Below, piece after piece: positions 34,112 through 45,449 of a stretch of DNA of 64,000 bases. Source of the stretch: Candidatus Neoanaerotignum galli (GTDB lineage: Bacteria; Bacillota; Clostridia; Lachnospirales; Anaerotignaceae). The position numbers were made by a program, and so were the translations under genes. The DNA lies in assembly GCA_904381335.1 (NCBI GenBank), contig CAJFIN010000001.1:37193-101192 (forward strand), written 5' to 3'. The number at the start of each line of letters is the position of its first letter. The stretch's first letter is position 1. A model generated the notes under the pieces. That model was not told the origin of the DNA and made no database searches. It was given only the letters and a program-made list of their open reading frames with translations.

Positions 34112-34846
34112 GTGAGTCAATTTAAAGGCAGTCAGTGGGCGGCCATCGGCATCAGCTTTGCCTTAGTGGCCGCGGTGGGGGCAGGGGTGGCCTCTTTGGG
34201 AGAAAGGGAAATACCTGAAACGGCCCAAACGCCGGAGCCGGTAGAAGAAGTTTCTCCTGTGGATGTAAACCAAAATGCTCCGGCCAAACAGGAAGAGGAA
34301 TCAGATTTAGATCATCAGGATCAAACAACGGCTTCCTCGGCAGAAGAAACAGCCCAGGTACCAGCAGAGGAAACAGCCCAGGCTCCAGCTGAAACTTCAC
34401 AAACGGCCCAAGCAGAAACTTCGGGGATGACAGAAGAGGCGCTAACCTTTATTTGGCCGATGGAAGGGGAAATTGGGCTGGACTATGCAGAAACAGCCAC
34501 GGTGTATGATCCAACGTTGGAGCAATACCGCACCAATGATACGGTAGCTATTTTAGCACAAGAAGGAACGCCAGTAACTGCGGCAGCTGATGGTGTGGTC
34601 CAATCGGTTACCACGGATGAAGAAAAGGGCAAAACAGTAGTGATCGCTCACCCAGAAGGATGGGTCACTACATACAGCCAGTTGGCGGAAGCCGTGGCTG
34701 TATCAGAAGGTGACCATGTCGTTCAGGGACAAGAGATTGGCCAAGTGGGTGCGCCGACAAAATATGGCGTAGCCTTAGGTAGTCATTTAGATTTTCAAAT
34801 TGCCCAAGGTGACCGGGCTATGGACCCCAAGCGGGTGATCGGCTAA
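34112..34846 (+). CDS. SpoIIQ-like M23-family (LytM-fold) protein, probably non-catalytic
   Basis: GTG start; single N-terminal TM, M23-like domain (GTPVTAAADGVVQSV...SHLDFQIAQGDRAMDPKRVIG); adjacent to spoIID. Confidence 0.82.
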   Translation: MSQFKGSQWAAIGISFALVAAVGAGVASLGEREIPETAQTPEPVEEVSPVDVNQNAPAKQEEESDLDHQDQTTASSAEETAQVPAEETAQAPAETSQTAQAETSGMTEEALTFIWPMEGEIGLDYAETATVYDPTLEQYRTNDTVAILAQEGTPVTAAADGVVQSVTTDEEKGKTVVIAHPEGWVTTYSQLAEAVAVSEGDHVVQGQEIGQVGAPTKYGVALGSHLDFQIAQGDRAMDPKRVIG

Positions 34847-34857
34847 CGATGCATCCC

Positions 34858-34901
34858 ATAAAAAAACGGAAACATCCAAAAGAAGATGCTTCCGTTTTTT
34901 T
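34858..34901. terminator. Bidirectional terminator
   Basis: AAAAAAACGGAAaCATC...GATGcTTCCGTTTTTTT. Confidence 0.85.
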
Positions 34902-34971
34902 GGCGGAAAAATCATGAAACCTGAGATTTTTTATGGCAAAAAGCGAGTTTATGATTTTTGCCGGACAGTAT

Positions 34972-35538
34972 TTAGTGCTTTTTTCGTATGGAATAGCCAA
35001 ATTTTCCTAATTTTTCACCAATGGCATAATATTCTCCATGGGAATAGCAAATGGGGATGGTATCATTAAAATGGAACTTGCCATTTTCATCCAGATAATC
35101 GCTGGTGACATCTACAGCCACCACTTTTGCCAAAAACATATGATGGCTGCCCAAAGGAAGGATGTCCATCACTTGACATTCAATATTGACCGGACTTTCT
35201 GCCAAAATGGGAGCGCGCACTTTAGTGGCTTTTTGTGCTGTTAGGGCGCAGGCTTCAAATTTATCTATATCCCGGCCACTTTTTACACCGCAGAAATCAC
35301 AAGCTTTTACCAAGTCTTTTGTAGTGAGATTGATGACAAATTCCCGGTTGTTTTTCAGCATTTCATAGGAATAGCGCTCGGGACGGACAGAAATATACGT
35401 CATGGCGGGGTCGGAATTAATGGTACCCGTCCAGGCCACTGTGATGATGTTCTTTTCTCCATCTATGTCACCCACCGTTACCATAGCTGCCGGCACGGGA
35501 TAGAGGACGGTGCCTGGTTTCCAAATTTCTTTTTGCAT
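34972..35538 (-). CDS. Flavin reductase-family protein (FMN-binding split barrel)
   Basis: 188 aa; PVPAAMVTVGDIDGEKNIITVAWTGTINSDPAMTYISVRPERYSYEML. Confidence 0.9.
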   Translation of the reverse strand: MQKEIWKPGTVLYPVPAAMVTVGDIDGEKNIITVAWTGTINSDPAMTYISVRPERYSYEMLKNNREFVINLTTKDLVKACDFCGVKSGRDIDKFEACALTAQKATKVRAPILAESPVNIECQVMDILPLGSHHMFLAKVVAVDVTSDYLDENGKFHFNDTIPICYSHGEYYAIGEKLGKFGYSIRKKH

Positions 35539-35655
35539 AAAGCTCCCTCCTTTGAATGGTCATTTTATGGCTCTATTATAGCACAGCTTTCTGAGCTTGA
35601 AAAGCAGACCGTTTTCCGGTATGATAAAAAGAGAAACAAAAAAAGGAGTGGCGGC

Positions 35656-37011
35656 ATGATACCGGAAGGATTCCAAAGAAAAATGAAAGCCTTGCTGGCA
35701 GAAGAGGGGGAAGCGTTTTTGGCCTCCCATCAGGAATTGCCCTGCTGTGGACTGCGTGTCAATACGGAAAAAATTGATCCACAGGCTTTGGCGGCGGAGC
35801 TGCCCTTTGCATTAACGCCGGTGCCGTGGTGTTCGGAAGGATTTGCTTTTGCACCGGAGCAACGACCGGGCAAGCATCCCTGTTTTTATGCCGGGCTTTA
35901 TTATTTGCAAGAGCCCAGCGCAATGGCGCCGGTAGCCCTATTGCCGATCCGTCCGGAAGACAGGGTGCTGGATCTTTGTGCTGCACCTGGTGGAAAGACT
36001 ACGTTTTTAGCGGCGAAATTGCAGGGCAAGGGATTTCTCCTTTCTAACGACATTAGCCCCTCCCGGGCAAAGGCAGTGGTGAAAAATGTGGAGCGGATGG
36101 GCTTTACCAATACCATTGTTACCTCAGAAGAACCGGCCAAGCTGCGGCAAAAGCTAGGGGCTTACTTTGATAAGATTCTGCTGGATGCGCCCTGCAGCGG
36201 AGAGGGAATGTTTCGCCGGGATCCAGATGCCGCGAAAGCTTGGACGAAGGAACGGATAGAAACCTGCCTTCGGACCCAGGAGACGCTGCTGGAAGAGGCA
36301 GATGGGTTATTAAAGCAGGGAGGACTGCTTTTATATTCCACCTGCACTTTTTCTCCGGAGGAAAATGAAGGGCAGATTGCTGCTTTTTTGCGCCGTCATC
36401 CAGAATATCGGCTATTGCCTATACAGGCAGAGGGCATTTCTCCGGGCCGGCCGGATTGGGTGAAAGACGGAGGAGAAGAGTTATCTTTATGCGGACGCAT
36501 TTGGCCGCATCGAGCGCCAGGCGAAGGTCACTTTTTGGCATTATTAGAAAAAACAGGGCCGGCCGCTGATTGCACGGCGAAACCGTTTCAGCCGAAACTC
36601 CCAAAGGCATTGGCTGCATATCGGGATTTTGAACAGGAAACATTGACTACGGTGCGGGATGGCCTTTTTTATGAAATTGATGGGGCGTTATACTGTCTGC
36701 CGTTATTGGCACCAGATTTATCCGGCATCCGAGTGCTGCGCAGCGGTCTTTTGCTGGGAGAGGACAAACGAGGACGGTTTATCCCTAGCCAAGCATTGGC
36801 GCTGGCTTTAGGTTTAAAAGAAGCCAGGTGTTATGCAGATTTTTTGGCGGAGGATGAGCGGGCCATTCGATATTTGAAAGGGGAAACCGTATCTTGGGAT
36901 GGACCAACGGGCTATTGCCTGGTGGGATGGCATGGGTTCCCTCTTGGGTGGGCTAAAAGCCAAAATGGCCGGCTGAAAAATCAATATGCCAGAGGATGGC
37001 GCATGGAATAA
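35656..37011 (+). CDS. RsmB/NOP-family rRNA m5C methyltransferase (RsmF/YebU-like)
   Basis: VLDLCAAPGGKTTFLAAKL, DKILLDAPCSGEGMFRRDP, YSTCTFSPEENE; start set at MIPEGFQRKM. Confidence 0.93.
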   Translation: MIPEGFQRKMKALLAEEGEAFLASHQELPCCGLRVNTEKIDPQALAAELPFALTPVPWCSEGFAFAPEQRPGKHPCFYAGLYYLQEPSAMAPVALLPIRPEDRVLDLCAAPGGKTTFLAAKLQGKGFLLSNDISPSRAKAVVKNVERMGFTNTIVTSEEPAKLRQKLGAYFDKILLDAPCSGEGMFRRDPDAAKAWTKERIETCLRTQETLLEEADGLLKQGGLLLYSTCTFSPEENEGQIAAFLRRHPEYRLLPIQAEGISPGRPDWVKDGGEELSLCGRIWPHRAPGEGHFLALLEKTGPAADCTAKPFQPKLPKALAAYRDFEQETLTTVRDGLFYEIDGALYCLPLLAPDLSGIRVLRSGLLLGEDKRGRFIPSQALALALGLKEARCYADFLAEDERAIRYLKGETVSWDGPTGYCLVGWHGFPLGWAKSQNGRLKNQYARGWRME

Positions 37012-37039
37012 GAAATAGGGACATAGAAAAGAGGAAGCC

Positions 37040-38947
37040 ATGGCTTTTTTACCTGTAACAAAACAAGAAATCAAAGACCGGGGTTGGGAAGTGCCGGACT
37101 TTGTATATGTTTGCGGCGATGCCTATGTGGATCATCCCTCCTTTGGGGCGGCCATCATCAGCCGGGTGCTGGAAAGTGCCGGATTTCGGGTGGCCATACT
37201 CTGCCAGCCCGATTGGCACAGCTTAAAGGATATTGAGCGCTTTGGACGGCCCAGACTGGCATTTCTGGTTTCCAGCGGCAACATCGATTCGATGGTCAAT
37301 CATTATACTGTGGCTAAACGCCGCCGCAGTGAGGATGTATACTCTCCGGGAGGAAAGGCGGGCCTACGGCCGGATCGGGCCGTGATTGTCTATTGTAATT
37401 TGATTCGCCGGGCTTTTGGCCATGTACCCATTGTACTAGGTGGGATTGAGGCCAGTTTGCGGCGGCTATCTCATTATGATTATTGGGATAACAAAGTCCG
37501 CCGCAGTATTTTGCTGGACAGTGCTGCGGATCTACTGATCTATGGCATGGGTGAGCATCAGATTGTGGAAATGGCAGAGGCTTTAGACAGTGGGCTGCCT
37601 GTGGAAGAGATAACTTTTTTACGGGGAACGGTGTATAAGACAAAACAAAAGGAACGGGCCTATGGGGCGCTGGAATTACCTCCGTTTGCAGAAACGAAAA
37701 CAAATAAAAAAGCATATGCCAAAAGCTTTTTGATGCAGTATGAAAATACAGACGCCATCGCTGCCCAGCCTTTGATTGAAGCGTATGAAGATGGTTATGT
37801 AGTACAAAATCCTCCGGCAATGCCATTAAGTACGGAAGAACTAGACCGAGTGTATGCCCTGCCTTATGAAAGAACATATCATCCCATGTATGAAAAGGAT
37901 GGTGGTATTCCTGCCATCCGCGAGGTGAAATTTAGTTTAGCCAGCAATCGGGGCTGCTTTGGGGGATGCAATTTCTGCGCGCTCACGTTTCATCAGGGCC
38001 GGGTGATCTCCGCCCGCAGCCATGAATCATTGGTGGCAGAGGCGAAAAAAATGACACAAGACCCGGAATTTAAAGGGTATATTCACGATGTGGGCGGACC
38101 TACGGCGAACTTTCGCATCCCCGCCTGTAAAAAACAAAAGAAATTTGGCGCCTGTAAAGACCGGCAGTGTCTTTTTCCCAAGCCTTGTCCCAATTTGCAG
38201 GTGGATCACCGGGATTATGTGGCACTGCTGAGGAAGCTTCGGGCCATTGAAAAGGTGAAGAAGGTATTTATCCGCTCTGGGATTCGATATGACTATCTTA
38301 TCTATGACTCAGACGAGACCTTTTTTCATGAATTATGTCAATATCACATCAGTGGCCAGCTAAAAGTGGCTCCGGAGCATGTGGTGCCCCGGGTATTGCA
38401 GAAAATGGGAAAACCAGGCCGGGATGTTTATGACCGGTTTGTGCACCGGTATGAACAGATCAATCGAAATCTAGGGATGAAACAGTATCTTGTGCCATAT
38501 TTGATGAGCAGCCATCCGGGAAGCGACTTAGCGGCGGCAGTGGAATTGGCGGAATATCTGCGGGATACGGGCCATCGGCCAGAGCAGGTGCAGGATTTTT
38601 ATCCTACGCCAGGCACCCTTTCTACGGCAATGTATTATTTGGAGTTTGACCCGCGGACGGGAGAGAAGGTGTATGTGCCGAAAAATCCCCATGAAAAAGC
38701 AATGCAGCGGGCGTTAATGCAGTATACCCTGCCGCGAAATTATGATTTGGTGAAAGAAGCGCTGCTGCGGGCTCATCGGCCGGATCTGATTGGATATGGG
38801 CGGCACTGTCTGATCCCGCCACGGCCAAAGCAAGAGCTCCCAACTAAAACCCAGGCAGGAAAGAGCAGAGGCAAACCTAGCAATCAACCATCACCAACAA
38901 AGAAAAAGACCATCCGCCAGGTTCATCAAAAGCATAAACCGCATTGA
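37040..38947 (+). CDS. YgiQ-family radical SAM protein
   Basis: 635 aa; [31 protein letters not shown], radical-SAM [20 protein letters not shown]. Confidence 0.95.
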   Translation: MAFLPVTKQEIKDRGWEVPDFVYVCGDAYVDHPSFGAAIISRVLESAGFRVAILCQPDWHSLKDIERFGRPRLAFLVSSGNIDSMVNHYTVAKRRRSEDVYSPGGKAGLRPDRAVIVYCNLIRRAFGHVPIVLGGIEASLRRLSHYDYWDNKVRRSILLDSAADLLIYGMGEHQIVEMAEALDSGLPVEEITFLRGTVYKTKQKERAYGALELPPFAETKTNKKAYAKSFLMQYENTDAIAAQPLIEAYEDGYVVQNPPAMPLSTEELDRVYALPYERTYHPMYEKDGGIPAIREVKFSLASNRGCFGGCNFCALTFHQGRVISARSHESLVAEAKKMTQDPEFKGYIHDVGGPTANFRIPACKKQKKFGACKDRQCLFPKPCPNLQVDHRDYVALLRKLRAIEKVKKVFIRSGIRYDYLIYDSDETFFHELCQYHISGQLKVAPEHVVPRVLQKMGKPGRDVYDRFVHRYEQINRNLGMKQYLVPYLMSSHPGSDLAAAVELAEYLRDTGHRPEQVQDFYPTPGTLSTAMYYLEFDPRTGEKVYVPKNPHEKAMQRALMQYTLPRNYDLVKEALLRAHRPDLIGYGRHCLIPPRPKQELPTKTQAGKSRGKPSNQPSPTKKKTIRQVHQKHKPH

Positions 38948-39036
38948 CAAAGGCGGCAGACCATGGTGTAATAGAAAATGGAAACCGGTAACGCCGCTTT
39001 TGCGGCGGTGCAACTGACAAAGGATAGGTGGAGAAA

Positions 39037-40509
39037 ATGAAGCAAATCACATATGTGGGCACCAGAGATAAATCCATCCGCGCTACGGCTTCTCAGGCCA
39101 TCTTGCAGGGCATCTGCCCTGATGGCGGTCTGTTTTTGCCGGAGGAGATGCCAAAGATGGAAAAAAGCCTTTCGGAGCTTTCGGCTTTAAATTACCGAGA
39201 GCTGGCATACGAAGTGCTGCGGCTTTTTTTAACAGATTTTACAGAGGAAGAATTGAAAGCTTGTATTGACGGCGCCTATGATGAAAAGTTTGATACTCCG
39301 GAGATTGCGCCGGTGGTACATCAGGCAGACGTTTCTATTTTGGAATTATTCCATGGCAAAACCATTGCGTTTAAGGATATGGCCCTTTCTATTTTGCCAT
39401 ATCTGATGAAAACAGCTGCAAAGAAAAACGGCCTGGAAAAGGAGATTGTAATTCTTACCGCCACATCCGGCGATACGGGTAAAGCAGCACTGGAAGGCTT
39501 TGCCGGTGTGCCGGGGGTAAAGATCATCGTCTTTTTTCCAGAAGACGGCGTTAGCCCCGTGCAAAAACTTCAGATGGTGACCCAGGAAGGGGAGAATACC
39601 TGCGTAGTTGGCATCAAGGGCAATTTTGACGATGCGCAGACGGCGGTGAAGACGCTTTTCACCGATCAGGCGCTGCAAAAAGAACTGGATGAGCGGGGCT
39701 ATGTTTTTTCTTCCGCAAACTCTATTAATATTGGCCGTTTAGTACCACAGGTGGTCTATTACTACTGGGGGTATTTACGGATGGCAGCCCAAGGCACCAT
39801 TTCTTTGGGAGACGAACTTGTGGTGACAGTGCCTACGGGGAATTTTGGTAATATTTTGGCAGGCTATTTTGCAAAACAGATGGGCTTGCCGGTGAAATTG
39901 TTTATCTGTGCATCCAATGAAAATAAGGTGCTGTACGATTTCTTTACCACGGGCGCATATGATAAGAATCGGCCTTTTATCGTTACCAGTTCTCCCTCTA
40001 TGGATATTCTTATCTCCAGCAATTTGGAACGGCTGCTTTGTCTGCTGGTAGGCCAAGAGGAATGTAAAAAGAAAATGGAAGATCTGAAACATGGCGGCCG
40101 CTATGAAATGACAAAACTGCCAAAGGATATGGTGGGGCAATGGGCAACAGAAGAGGAGACGGCTCGGGCCATCAAAGAGATGTTTGCAAAAACAGGCTAT
40201 ATCTTAGACCCTCATACAGCAGTGGCGTATGCTTCTTATGAAAAATATAAAGCAGAGACGCATGATAAAACGCCGGCTCTCATTGTTTCTACGGCCAGCC
40301 CGTATAAATTTACAAAAGATGTGATGAAAGCCATTGATGAGTCTTATGGGGATGCAGAGTTCTTTCCGTTGATGGAAGAGATGGAGAAAAAAAGCGGCGT
40401 GCCAATCCCATCGCCGATTCGCGGTATTGAAAACCGCCCCATTCGCCATCAAACCGTCATTGAAAAAGACGCTATTAAAACATTTGTCAAAGACTATCTT
40501 TGCCGCTGA
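39037..40509 (+). CDS. thrC: Threonine synthase
   Basis: YVGTRDKSIRATASQAILQGICPDGGLFLPEE, FKDMALSILPYLM, TATSGDTGKAALEGF. Confidence 0.96.
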   Translation: MKQITYVGTRDKSIRATASQAILQGICPDGGLFLPEEMPKMEKSLSELSALNYRELAYEVLRLFLTDFTEEELKACIDGAYDEKFDTPEIAPVVHQADVSILELFHGKTIAFKDMALSILPYLMKTAAKKNGLEKEIVILTATSGDTGKAALEGFAGVPGVKIIVFFPEDGVSPVQKLQMVTQEGENTCVVGIKGNFDDAQTAVKTLFTDQALQKELDERGYVFSSANSINIGRLVPQVVYYYWGYLRMAAQGTISLGDELVVTVPTGNFGNILAGYFAKQMGLPVKLFICASNENKVLYDFFTTGAYDKNRPFIVTSSPSMDILISSNLERLLCLLVGQEECKKKMEDLKHGGRYEMTKLPKDMVGQWATEEETARAIKEMFAKTGYILDPHTAVAYASYEKYKAETHDKTPALIVSTASPYKFTKDVMKAIDESYGDAEFFPLMEEMEKKSGVPIPSPIRGIENRPIRHQTVIEKDAIKTFVKDYLCR

Positions 40510-40529
40510 TTTTATAAAGGAGAATACAT

Positions 40530-42509
40530 ATGGACCTTCAGCAGTTAACCATCAATACCATTAAATTTTTGAGTGCCGATGCCATTGAAAAAGCAAAAAG
40601 TGGCCATCCTGGACTGCCCTTTGGCGCTGCACCCATGGCATACACGTTGTGGGCCAATCATTTAGCCATTACCGCTAAACATCCGAAATGGCCCAATCGG
40701 GATCGGTTTGTGCTTTCTGCCGGGCATGGTTCTTCCATGCTTTATGCTTTGCTGCATTTATTTGGATATGATCTTTCTATTGAAGATCTCAAAGCGTTTC
40801 GGCAGCTGGACTCTAAAACACCGGGCCACCCGGAATATGGTATTGTGCCCGGGGTAGAAACGACCACAGGGCCTTTGGGCCAGGGCATTGCCAACGCAGT
40901 GGGGTTTGCTTTGGCAGAAAACCACTTGGCGGCCATATTTAACCGGGAGGGATTCCCCATATATGACCATTATACGTATGTGCTTTGCGGCGATGGCTGT
41001 CTGATGGAAGGCGTTTCTTCTGAAGCGGCTTCTTTGGCAGGCACGATGGGGCTAGGTAAGCTGATCGTGTTATATGATTCCAACAATATCTCCATTGAGG
41101 GGGATACGGAAACTGCCTTTGGAGAAAATGTACGTATGCGGTTTGACGCTTATGGCTGGCAGACGCTGCTGGTGGAAGACGGACGCGATGTGGCAGCCAT
41201 TGATGCGGCAATTACGGCGGCCAAGGCGGATCTAAACCGTCCTACCCTCATTGAAATTAAAACGAAAATTGGTGCTGGTGCGCCCACCAAAGAAGGCAAA
41301 GCCTCTGCCCATGGAGAACCTTTGGGAGCAGAAGAATTGGCCGGGGCAAAAAAAGCAGCCGGATGGACGTATGAAGAAAGTTTTTATGTGCCGCAGGAAG
41401 TGCGGGACTTTTTGGCCGGGATTTTGGAAGAAAAAGAGAAAACAGAACAGGCCTGGGAAGCAATGTTCGCCCAATATCGCCAGGCGTATCCGGAATTGGC
41501 GAAACAATGGGATAGCTATCATAGCGATGAGTTGCCGGTAGATTTGCTGAATAACGAAGATTTTTGGCATGTGGAAGGCAAACTGGCTACGCGGTCTTCC
41601 TCTGAAAAGGTATTGCAGATGCTCTCTCCCTTGGTGCCAAATTTAATGGGCGGTTCTGCTGATTTAGGGCCTTCAAATAAATCTGTTATGAAAGACCGGG
41701 CGTATTATTCTTCGAAAACGCCGGAAGGTTCAAATGTGCATTTTGGCGTAAGGGAATTTGCCATGACGGCCATTGCCAGTGGGTTAGCACTTCATGGCGG
41801 GCTGCGGCCATATATCGCTGGATTTTTCGTATTTAGTGATTATATGAAAGCAGGTCTTCGGATGCAGGCAATCATGGAAGCTCCTGTGATCAGTATCCTT
41901 ACCCACGATTCCATTGGGGTAGGAGAAGACGGGCCGACCCATCAGCCGGTGGAACATTTGGCAGCCCTGCGCAGCATGCCTGGTTATACGGTAATCCGGC
42001 CTTGCGATGGCCATGAAACGGCAGCTGCTTGGTATTTGGCCTTGACCCGGAAGGGGCCAACGGCGTTGGTGCTTTCCCGCCAGAATTTGGAAACGTTGCC
42101 TACCACCGGTAAAGGCGCTTTAAAGGGCGGTTATATTGTCAAAGATACAGACGGAAAACCAGATGTGATTCTGATTGCCACAGGGTCGGAAGTACAGCTG
42201 GCAATGGCAGGCAGCGATTTGTTGGCGGAGCAGGGCATCAAGGCCAGAGTGGTTTCTATGCCTAGTATGGAAGTGTTTGAAGAACAGGATGCAGTCTATC
42301 GTTTATCGGTTCTGCCAGACGATGTGCGGGCCAGAGTGGCTGTGGAAGCAGCTTCCTCCTTTGGCTGGCACAAATATGTGGGACTAGATGGAGCTGTGTT
42401 GTCGATGGATCAGTTTGGCGCCTCGGCACCAGCAGACCAACTGATGAAAAAATTCGGTTTTACAGCCCAGGCGGTGGCAGAGAAAGCCCTTTCTGTATTG
42501 CATCGTTAA
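40530..42509 (+). CDS. tkt: Transketolase
   Basis: 659 aa; [53 protein letters not shown]. Confidence 0.97.
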   Translation: MDLQQLTINTIKFLSADAIEKAKSGHPGLPFGAAPMAYTLWANHLAITAKHPKWPNRDRFVLSAGHGSSMLYALLHLFGYDLSIEDLKAFRQLDSKTPGHPEYGIVPGVETTTGPLGQGIANAVGFALAENHLAAIFNREGFPIYDHYTYVLCGDGCLMEGVSSEAASLAGTMGLGKLIVLYDSNNISIEGDTETAFGENVRMRFDAYGWQTLLVEDGRDVAAIDAAITAAKADLNRPTLIEIKTKIGAGAPTKEGKASAHGEPLGAEELAGAKKAAGWTYEESFYVPQEVRDFLAGILEEKEKTEQAWEAMFAQYRQAYPELAKQWDSYHSDELPVDLLNNEDFWHVEGKLATRSSSEKVLQMLSPLVPNLMGGSADLGPSNKSVMKDRAYYSSKTPEGSNVHFGVREFAMTAIASGLALHGGLRPYIAGFFVFSDYMKAGLRMQAIMEAPVISILTHDSIGVGEDGPTHQPVEHLAALRSMPGYTVIRPCDGHETAAAWYLALTRKGPTALVLSRQNLETLPTTGKGALKGGYIVKDTDGKPDVILIATGSEVQLAMAGSDLLAEQGIKARVVSMPSMEVFEEQDAVYRLSVLPDDVRARVAVEAASSFGWHKYVGLDGAVLSMDQFGASAPADQLMKKFGFTAQAVAEKALSVLHR

Positions 42510-42635
42510 GAGTTGCGGCTTCGGCGTCCCTTTGGGGGCGTCCGGGGCCTTTTTCTATTTTTATGTGAATGAAATCTCACAAAAAGTCATATTGTGTCTT
42601 TATTCACAAACTTTTTCCATAAAGGAGGAAAGGAT

Positions 42636-43196
42636 ATGCGCATGTTTTTTGCGGTTACCTTGGAAGAAGGGATAAAAACTGCCCTTTTGGCTGGGCAGGA
42701 AGCCTTGGATTCCTGGTGTGACCGGGCCAAATTTACTGAAAAAAATAACCTTCATTTGACAATAAAATTCATTGGTGAAGTTGCACAAAGAGACATTCCT
42801 TCTTTAGAAGAAGCAGCCATGGCTGCCGCCATTCGGACGCGGCCATTTCCTTTGACTTTACAGGAAGTGGGTGCATTTTTCCGAGGACGCGAGGCAGTGC
42901 TTTGGGCTGGCGTGGCGAAAGAACCGGGTTTGATGGCTTTATACCGTCATTTGCAGTTTGCACTGGAGCAGCAAGGCTTTCCCAAAGACAGAGCCAAATA
43001 CACGCCTCATATCACCTTAGCCCGGCAGGCTCGGCTGAAAGTGGGCATAGAGACGGTGAAAAAAGAGGTATCTCTGGCACAGGAACCCATGATGGTGCGA
43101 GCACTGACATTGATGGAGAGCCGGCGGGAAGGAGCTCATCTGATTTACCGGCCGGTTTTTGTGCAACCCTTACAAGAAAAAACCACAAAAAAATGA
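42636..43196 (+). CDS. thpR: RNA 2',3'-cyclic phosphodiesterase (2'-5' RNA ligase family)
   Basis: MRMFFAVTLEEGIK, two HxT motifs HLTIKFIGEV and HITLARQ. Confidence 0.93.
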   Translation: MRMFFAVTLEEGIKTALLAGQEALDSWCDRAKFTEKNNLHLTIKFIGEVAQRDIPSLEEAAMAAAIRTRPFPLTLQEVGAFFRGREAVLWAGVAKEPGLMALYRHLQFALEQQGFPKDRAKYTPHITLARQARLKVGIETVKKEVSLAQEPMMVRALTLMESRREGAHLIYRPVFVQPLQEKTTKK

Positions 43197-43322
43197 AACT
43201 GCTTTCTATTTTTCAATCCTGAATGAAATAAAGAAATTTTTTAAATATGGATTTAGAAAAAAATGCTTGATTTTTCGCAGAAAATAAACAGAAAACCAAA
43301 TACTTTATTTTAGTAAAAATGC

Positions 43323-43351
43323 TTGACAATTCTATGACGAGTGAGTAACAT
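43323..43351 (+). promoter_or_regulatory. Putative promoter of acyl-CoA dehydrogenase/etf operon
   Basis: TTGACA-17 nt-TAACAT. Confidence 0.5.
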
Positions 43352-43460
43352 GAAGAAGTAAGCAAATTATCCAATGATAAAGGAAAGTATTTGCTTTTTG
43401 GATGAAATGGTGAAATAAACCGGCGGATGACCTGTCGTGGGAGATAAAGGAGGAAAGAGA

Positions 43461-44603
43461 ATGGATTTTTCGTTGTCGAAAGAACATCAACTGCTGCAGC
43501 AAATGCTCCGAAGTTTTGCGGAGACAGAAGTAAAACCCTTGGCCCAAGAAGTGGACGAGGAAGAACGCGTACCCTTTGAAACGGTGGAAAAGATGAAGCG
43601 CTACGGCATTTTGGGCATTCCCTTTCCCAAACAGTATGGCGGCCAGGGCGGCGATACTTTGGCCTATATACTGGCCATTGAAGAGCTGAGCAAAGTATGC
43701 GCCACCACCAGCGTGATTTTGGCGGCGCACACTTCCCTTTGCTCAAATCCCATTTATGAGTTTGGTACCGAAGAGCAAAAACAGAAATATTTGGTGCCCT
43801 TAGCCAAGGGAGAAAAAATTGGTGCGTTTGGGTTAACGGAACCTGGTGCAGGTACCGATGCTGCTGGTCAGCAAACAAAAGCAGTGTTGGAAGGGGATCA
43901 CTATGTACTGAACGGGTCGAAGATCTTCATTACCAACGCTGGTTTTGCAGATGTTTTTATCATCATTGCCATGACGGATAAATCGAAAGGCACCAGAGGA
44001 ATTTCTGCATTTATTGTAGAAAAGGATTTCCCCGGCTTTTCTGTGGGTAAGCATGAAAAGAAAATGGGGATCAAAGGGTCTTCCACTTGTGAGCTGATTA
44101 TGGAAAACTGCATCGTGCCCAAGGAAAACCTGCTGGGACAAGAAGGTAAAGGCTACTCCATTGCCATGAAAACCCTTGATAGCGGCCGTATTGGCATTGC
44201 TGCCCAGGCATTGGGTATTGGCGAAGGCGCTTTGCAGGAAACCATTGGCTATGTGCGGGAGAGAAAGCAGTTTAACCGCCGCATTTCTCAGTTCCAAAAT
44301 ACACAGTTTGAATTAGCCAGCATGAAAGCTGACTTGGACGCTGCCCAGTTATTAGTTTATCGGGCTGCATGGGCCAAAGATAACGGTCAGCCCTATGGTC
44401 ATTTGGCCGCAATAGCTAAGCTTTTTGCTGCGGATACAGCCAGCGATGTGACCAGACGCTGCCTGCAGCTGTACGGCGGTTATGGCTATACCCGGGATTA
44501 CCCCATTGAGCGGATGATGCGGGACGCCAAGATCACCGAAATTTACGAAGGCACTTCAGAAGTGCAGAAAATGGTGATTGCATCCCATCTGAAAGTGAAA
44601 TAA
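43461..44603 (+). CDS. Acyl-CoA dehydrogenase (butyryl-CoA dehydrogenase-like)
   Basis: MDFSLSKEHQLLQQMLRSFAETEVKPLA, GAFGLTEPGAGTDA, YTRDYPIERMMRDAKITEIYEGTSEVQ. Confidence 0.95.
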   Translation: MDFSLSKEHQLLQQMLRSFAETEVKPLAQEVDEEERVPFETVEKMKRYGILGIPFPKQYGGQGGDTLAYILAIEELSKVCATTSVILAAHTSLCSNPIYEFGTEEQKQKYLVPLAKGEKIGAFGLTEPGAGTDAAGQQTKAVLEGDHYVLNGSKIFITNAGFADVFIIIAMTDKSKGTRGISAFIVEKDFPGFSVGKHEKKMGIKGSSTCELIMENCIVPKENLLGQEGKGYSIAMKTLDSGRIGIAAQALGIGEGALQETIGYVRERKQFNRRISQFQNTQFELASMKADLDAAQLLVYRAAWAKDNGQPYGHLAAIAKLFAADTASDVTRRCLQLYGGYGYTRDYPIERMMRDAKITEIYEGTSEVQKMVIASHLKVK

Positions 44604-44627
44604 AACAGGGAAGGAGCCGAATAGAGT

Positions 44628-45428
44628 ATGAAGATCGTAGTATGCATCAAGCAAGTGCCTGATACCACGGAAGTAAAACTGGACCCCGTTACCAATACCT
44701 TGATCCGGGACGGCGTACCTAGCATCATTAACCCAGATGATAAAGCGGGCATTGAAACGGCCCTGCAACTGAAAGAAACATTAAACGATGGTTCCACAGT
44801 GACAGTGGTTTCGATGGGACCATTTCAGGCGGATGTTGCCCTGCGGGAGGCATTGGCTATGGGAGCCGATGAGGCATATCTCATTAGCGATCGGGCCTTT
44901 GGCGGTTCCGACACGCTGGCCACTTCTACCATCATTGCCGCTGGGCTGAAAAAGATTGGCTTTGACCTGGTGATCACCGGACGGCAGGCCATTGATGGGG
45001 ATACGGCCCAGGTGGGGCCTCAGATTGCAGAGCATTTGGGTATTCCCCAGGTAAGTTATGCAGAAGAAGTGCACATTGAAGCAGATGGCACGGTGGTAGT
45101 AAAACGGCAGTTTGAAGACCGGTATCATATTTTGGAAATGAAAACCCCTTGCTTGATTACGGCACTGTCCGAATTGGCAAAGCCACGTTACATGTCTGTG
45201 GCAGGCTGTTTTGACGCGTACCGGGAAAAAGAAGTCAAGATGCTGACCTATGAAGACCTGAAAGATTTGCTGGATCCTTCTCAGATCGGGCTAAAAGGTT
45301 CTCCCACCAATGTGTATAAATCCTTTACCAAACAGGCAAAAGGCGCTGGCACCATTTATAAGGATCTATCCACAGATGATGCAGTGGCAGCCATTCTGGC
45401 CAAACTGGATGAGCGGCACTTTATTTAA
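44628..45428 (+). CDS. etfB: Electron transfer flavoprotein beta subunit
   Basis: MKIVVCIKQVPDTTEVKLDP...GRQAIDGDTAQVGPQIAEHL. Confidence 0.96.
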   Translation: MKIVVCIKQVPDTTEVKLDPVTNTLIRDGVPSIINPDDKAGIETALQLKETLNDGSTVTVVSMGPFQADVALREALAMGADEAYLISDRAFGGSDTLATSTIIAAGLKKIGFDLVITGRQAIDGDTAQVGPQIAEHLGIPQVSYAEEVHIEADGTVVVKRQFEDRYHILEMKTPCLITALSELAKPRYMSVAGCFDAYREKEVKMLTYEDLKDLLDPSQIGLKGSPTNVYKSFTKQAKGAGTIYKDLSTDDAVAAILAKLDERHFI

Positions 45429-45449
45429 TCAGAAAGGGGGAGAGCACGC

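Noticed and set aside
34341-34430. Repeat ETAQVPAEETAQAPAETSQTAQAET as a DNA repeat or mobile feature
   Set aside because: Short low-complexity protein linker in the SpoIIQ-like protein.
43213-43878. 221-aa minus-strand ORF opposite the acyl-CoA dehydrogenase start
   Set aside because: Antisense shadow ORF; the plus-strand gene is unambiguous.
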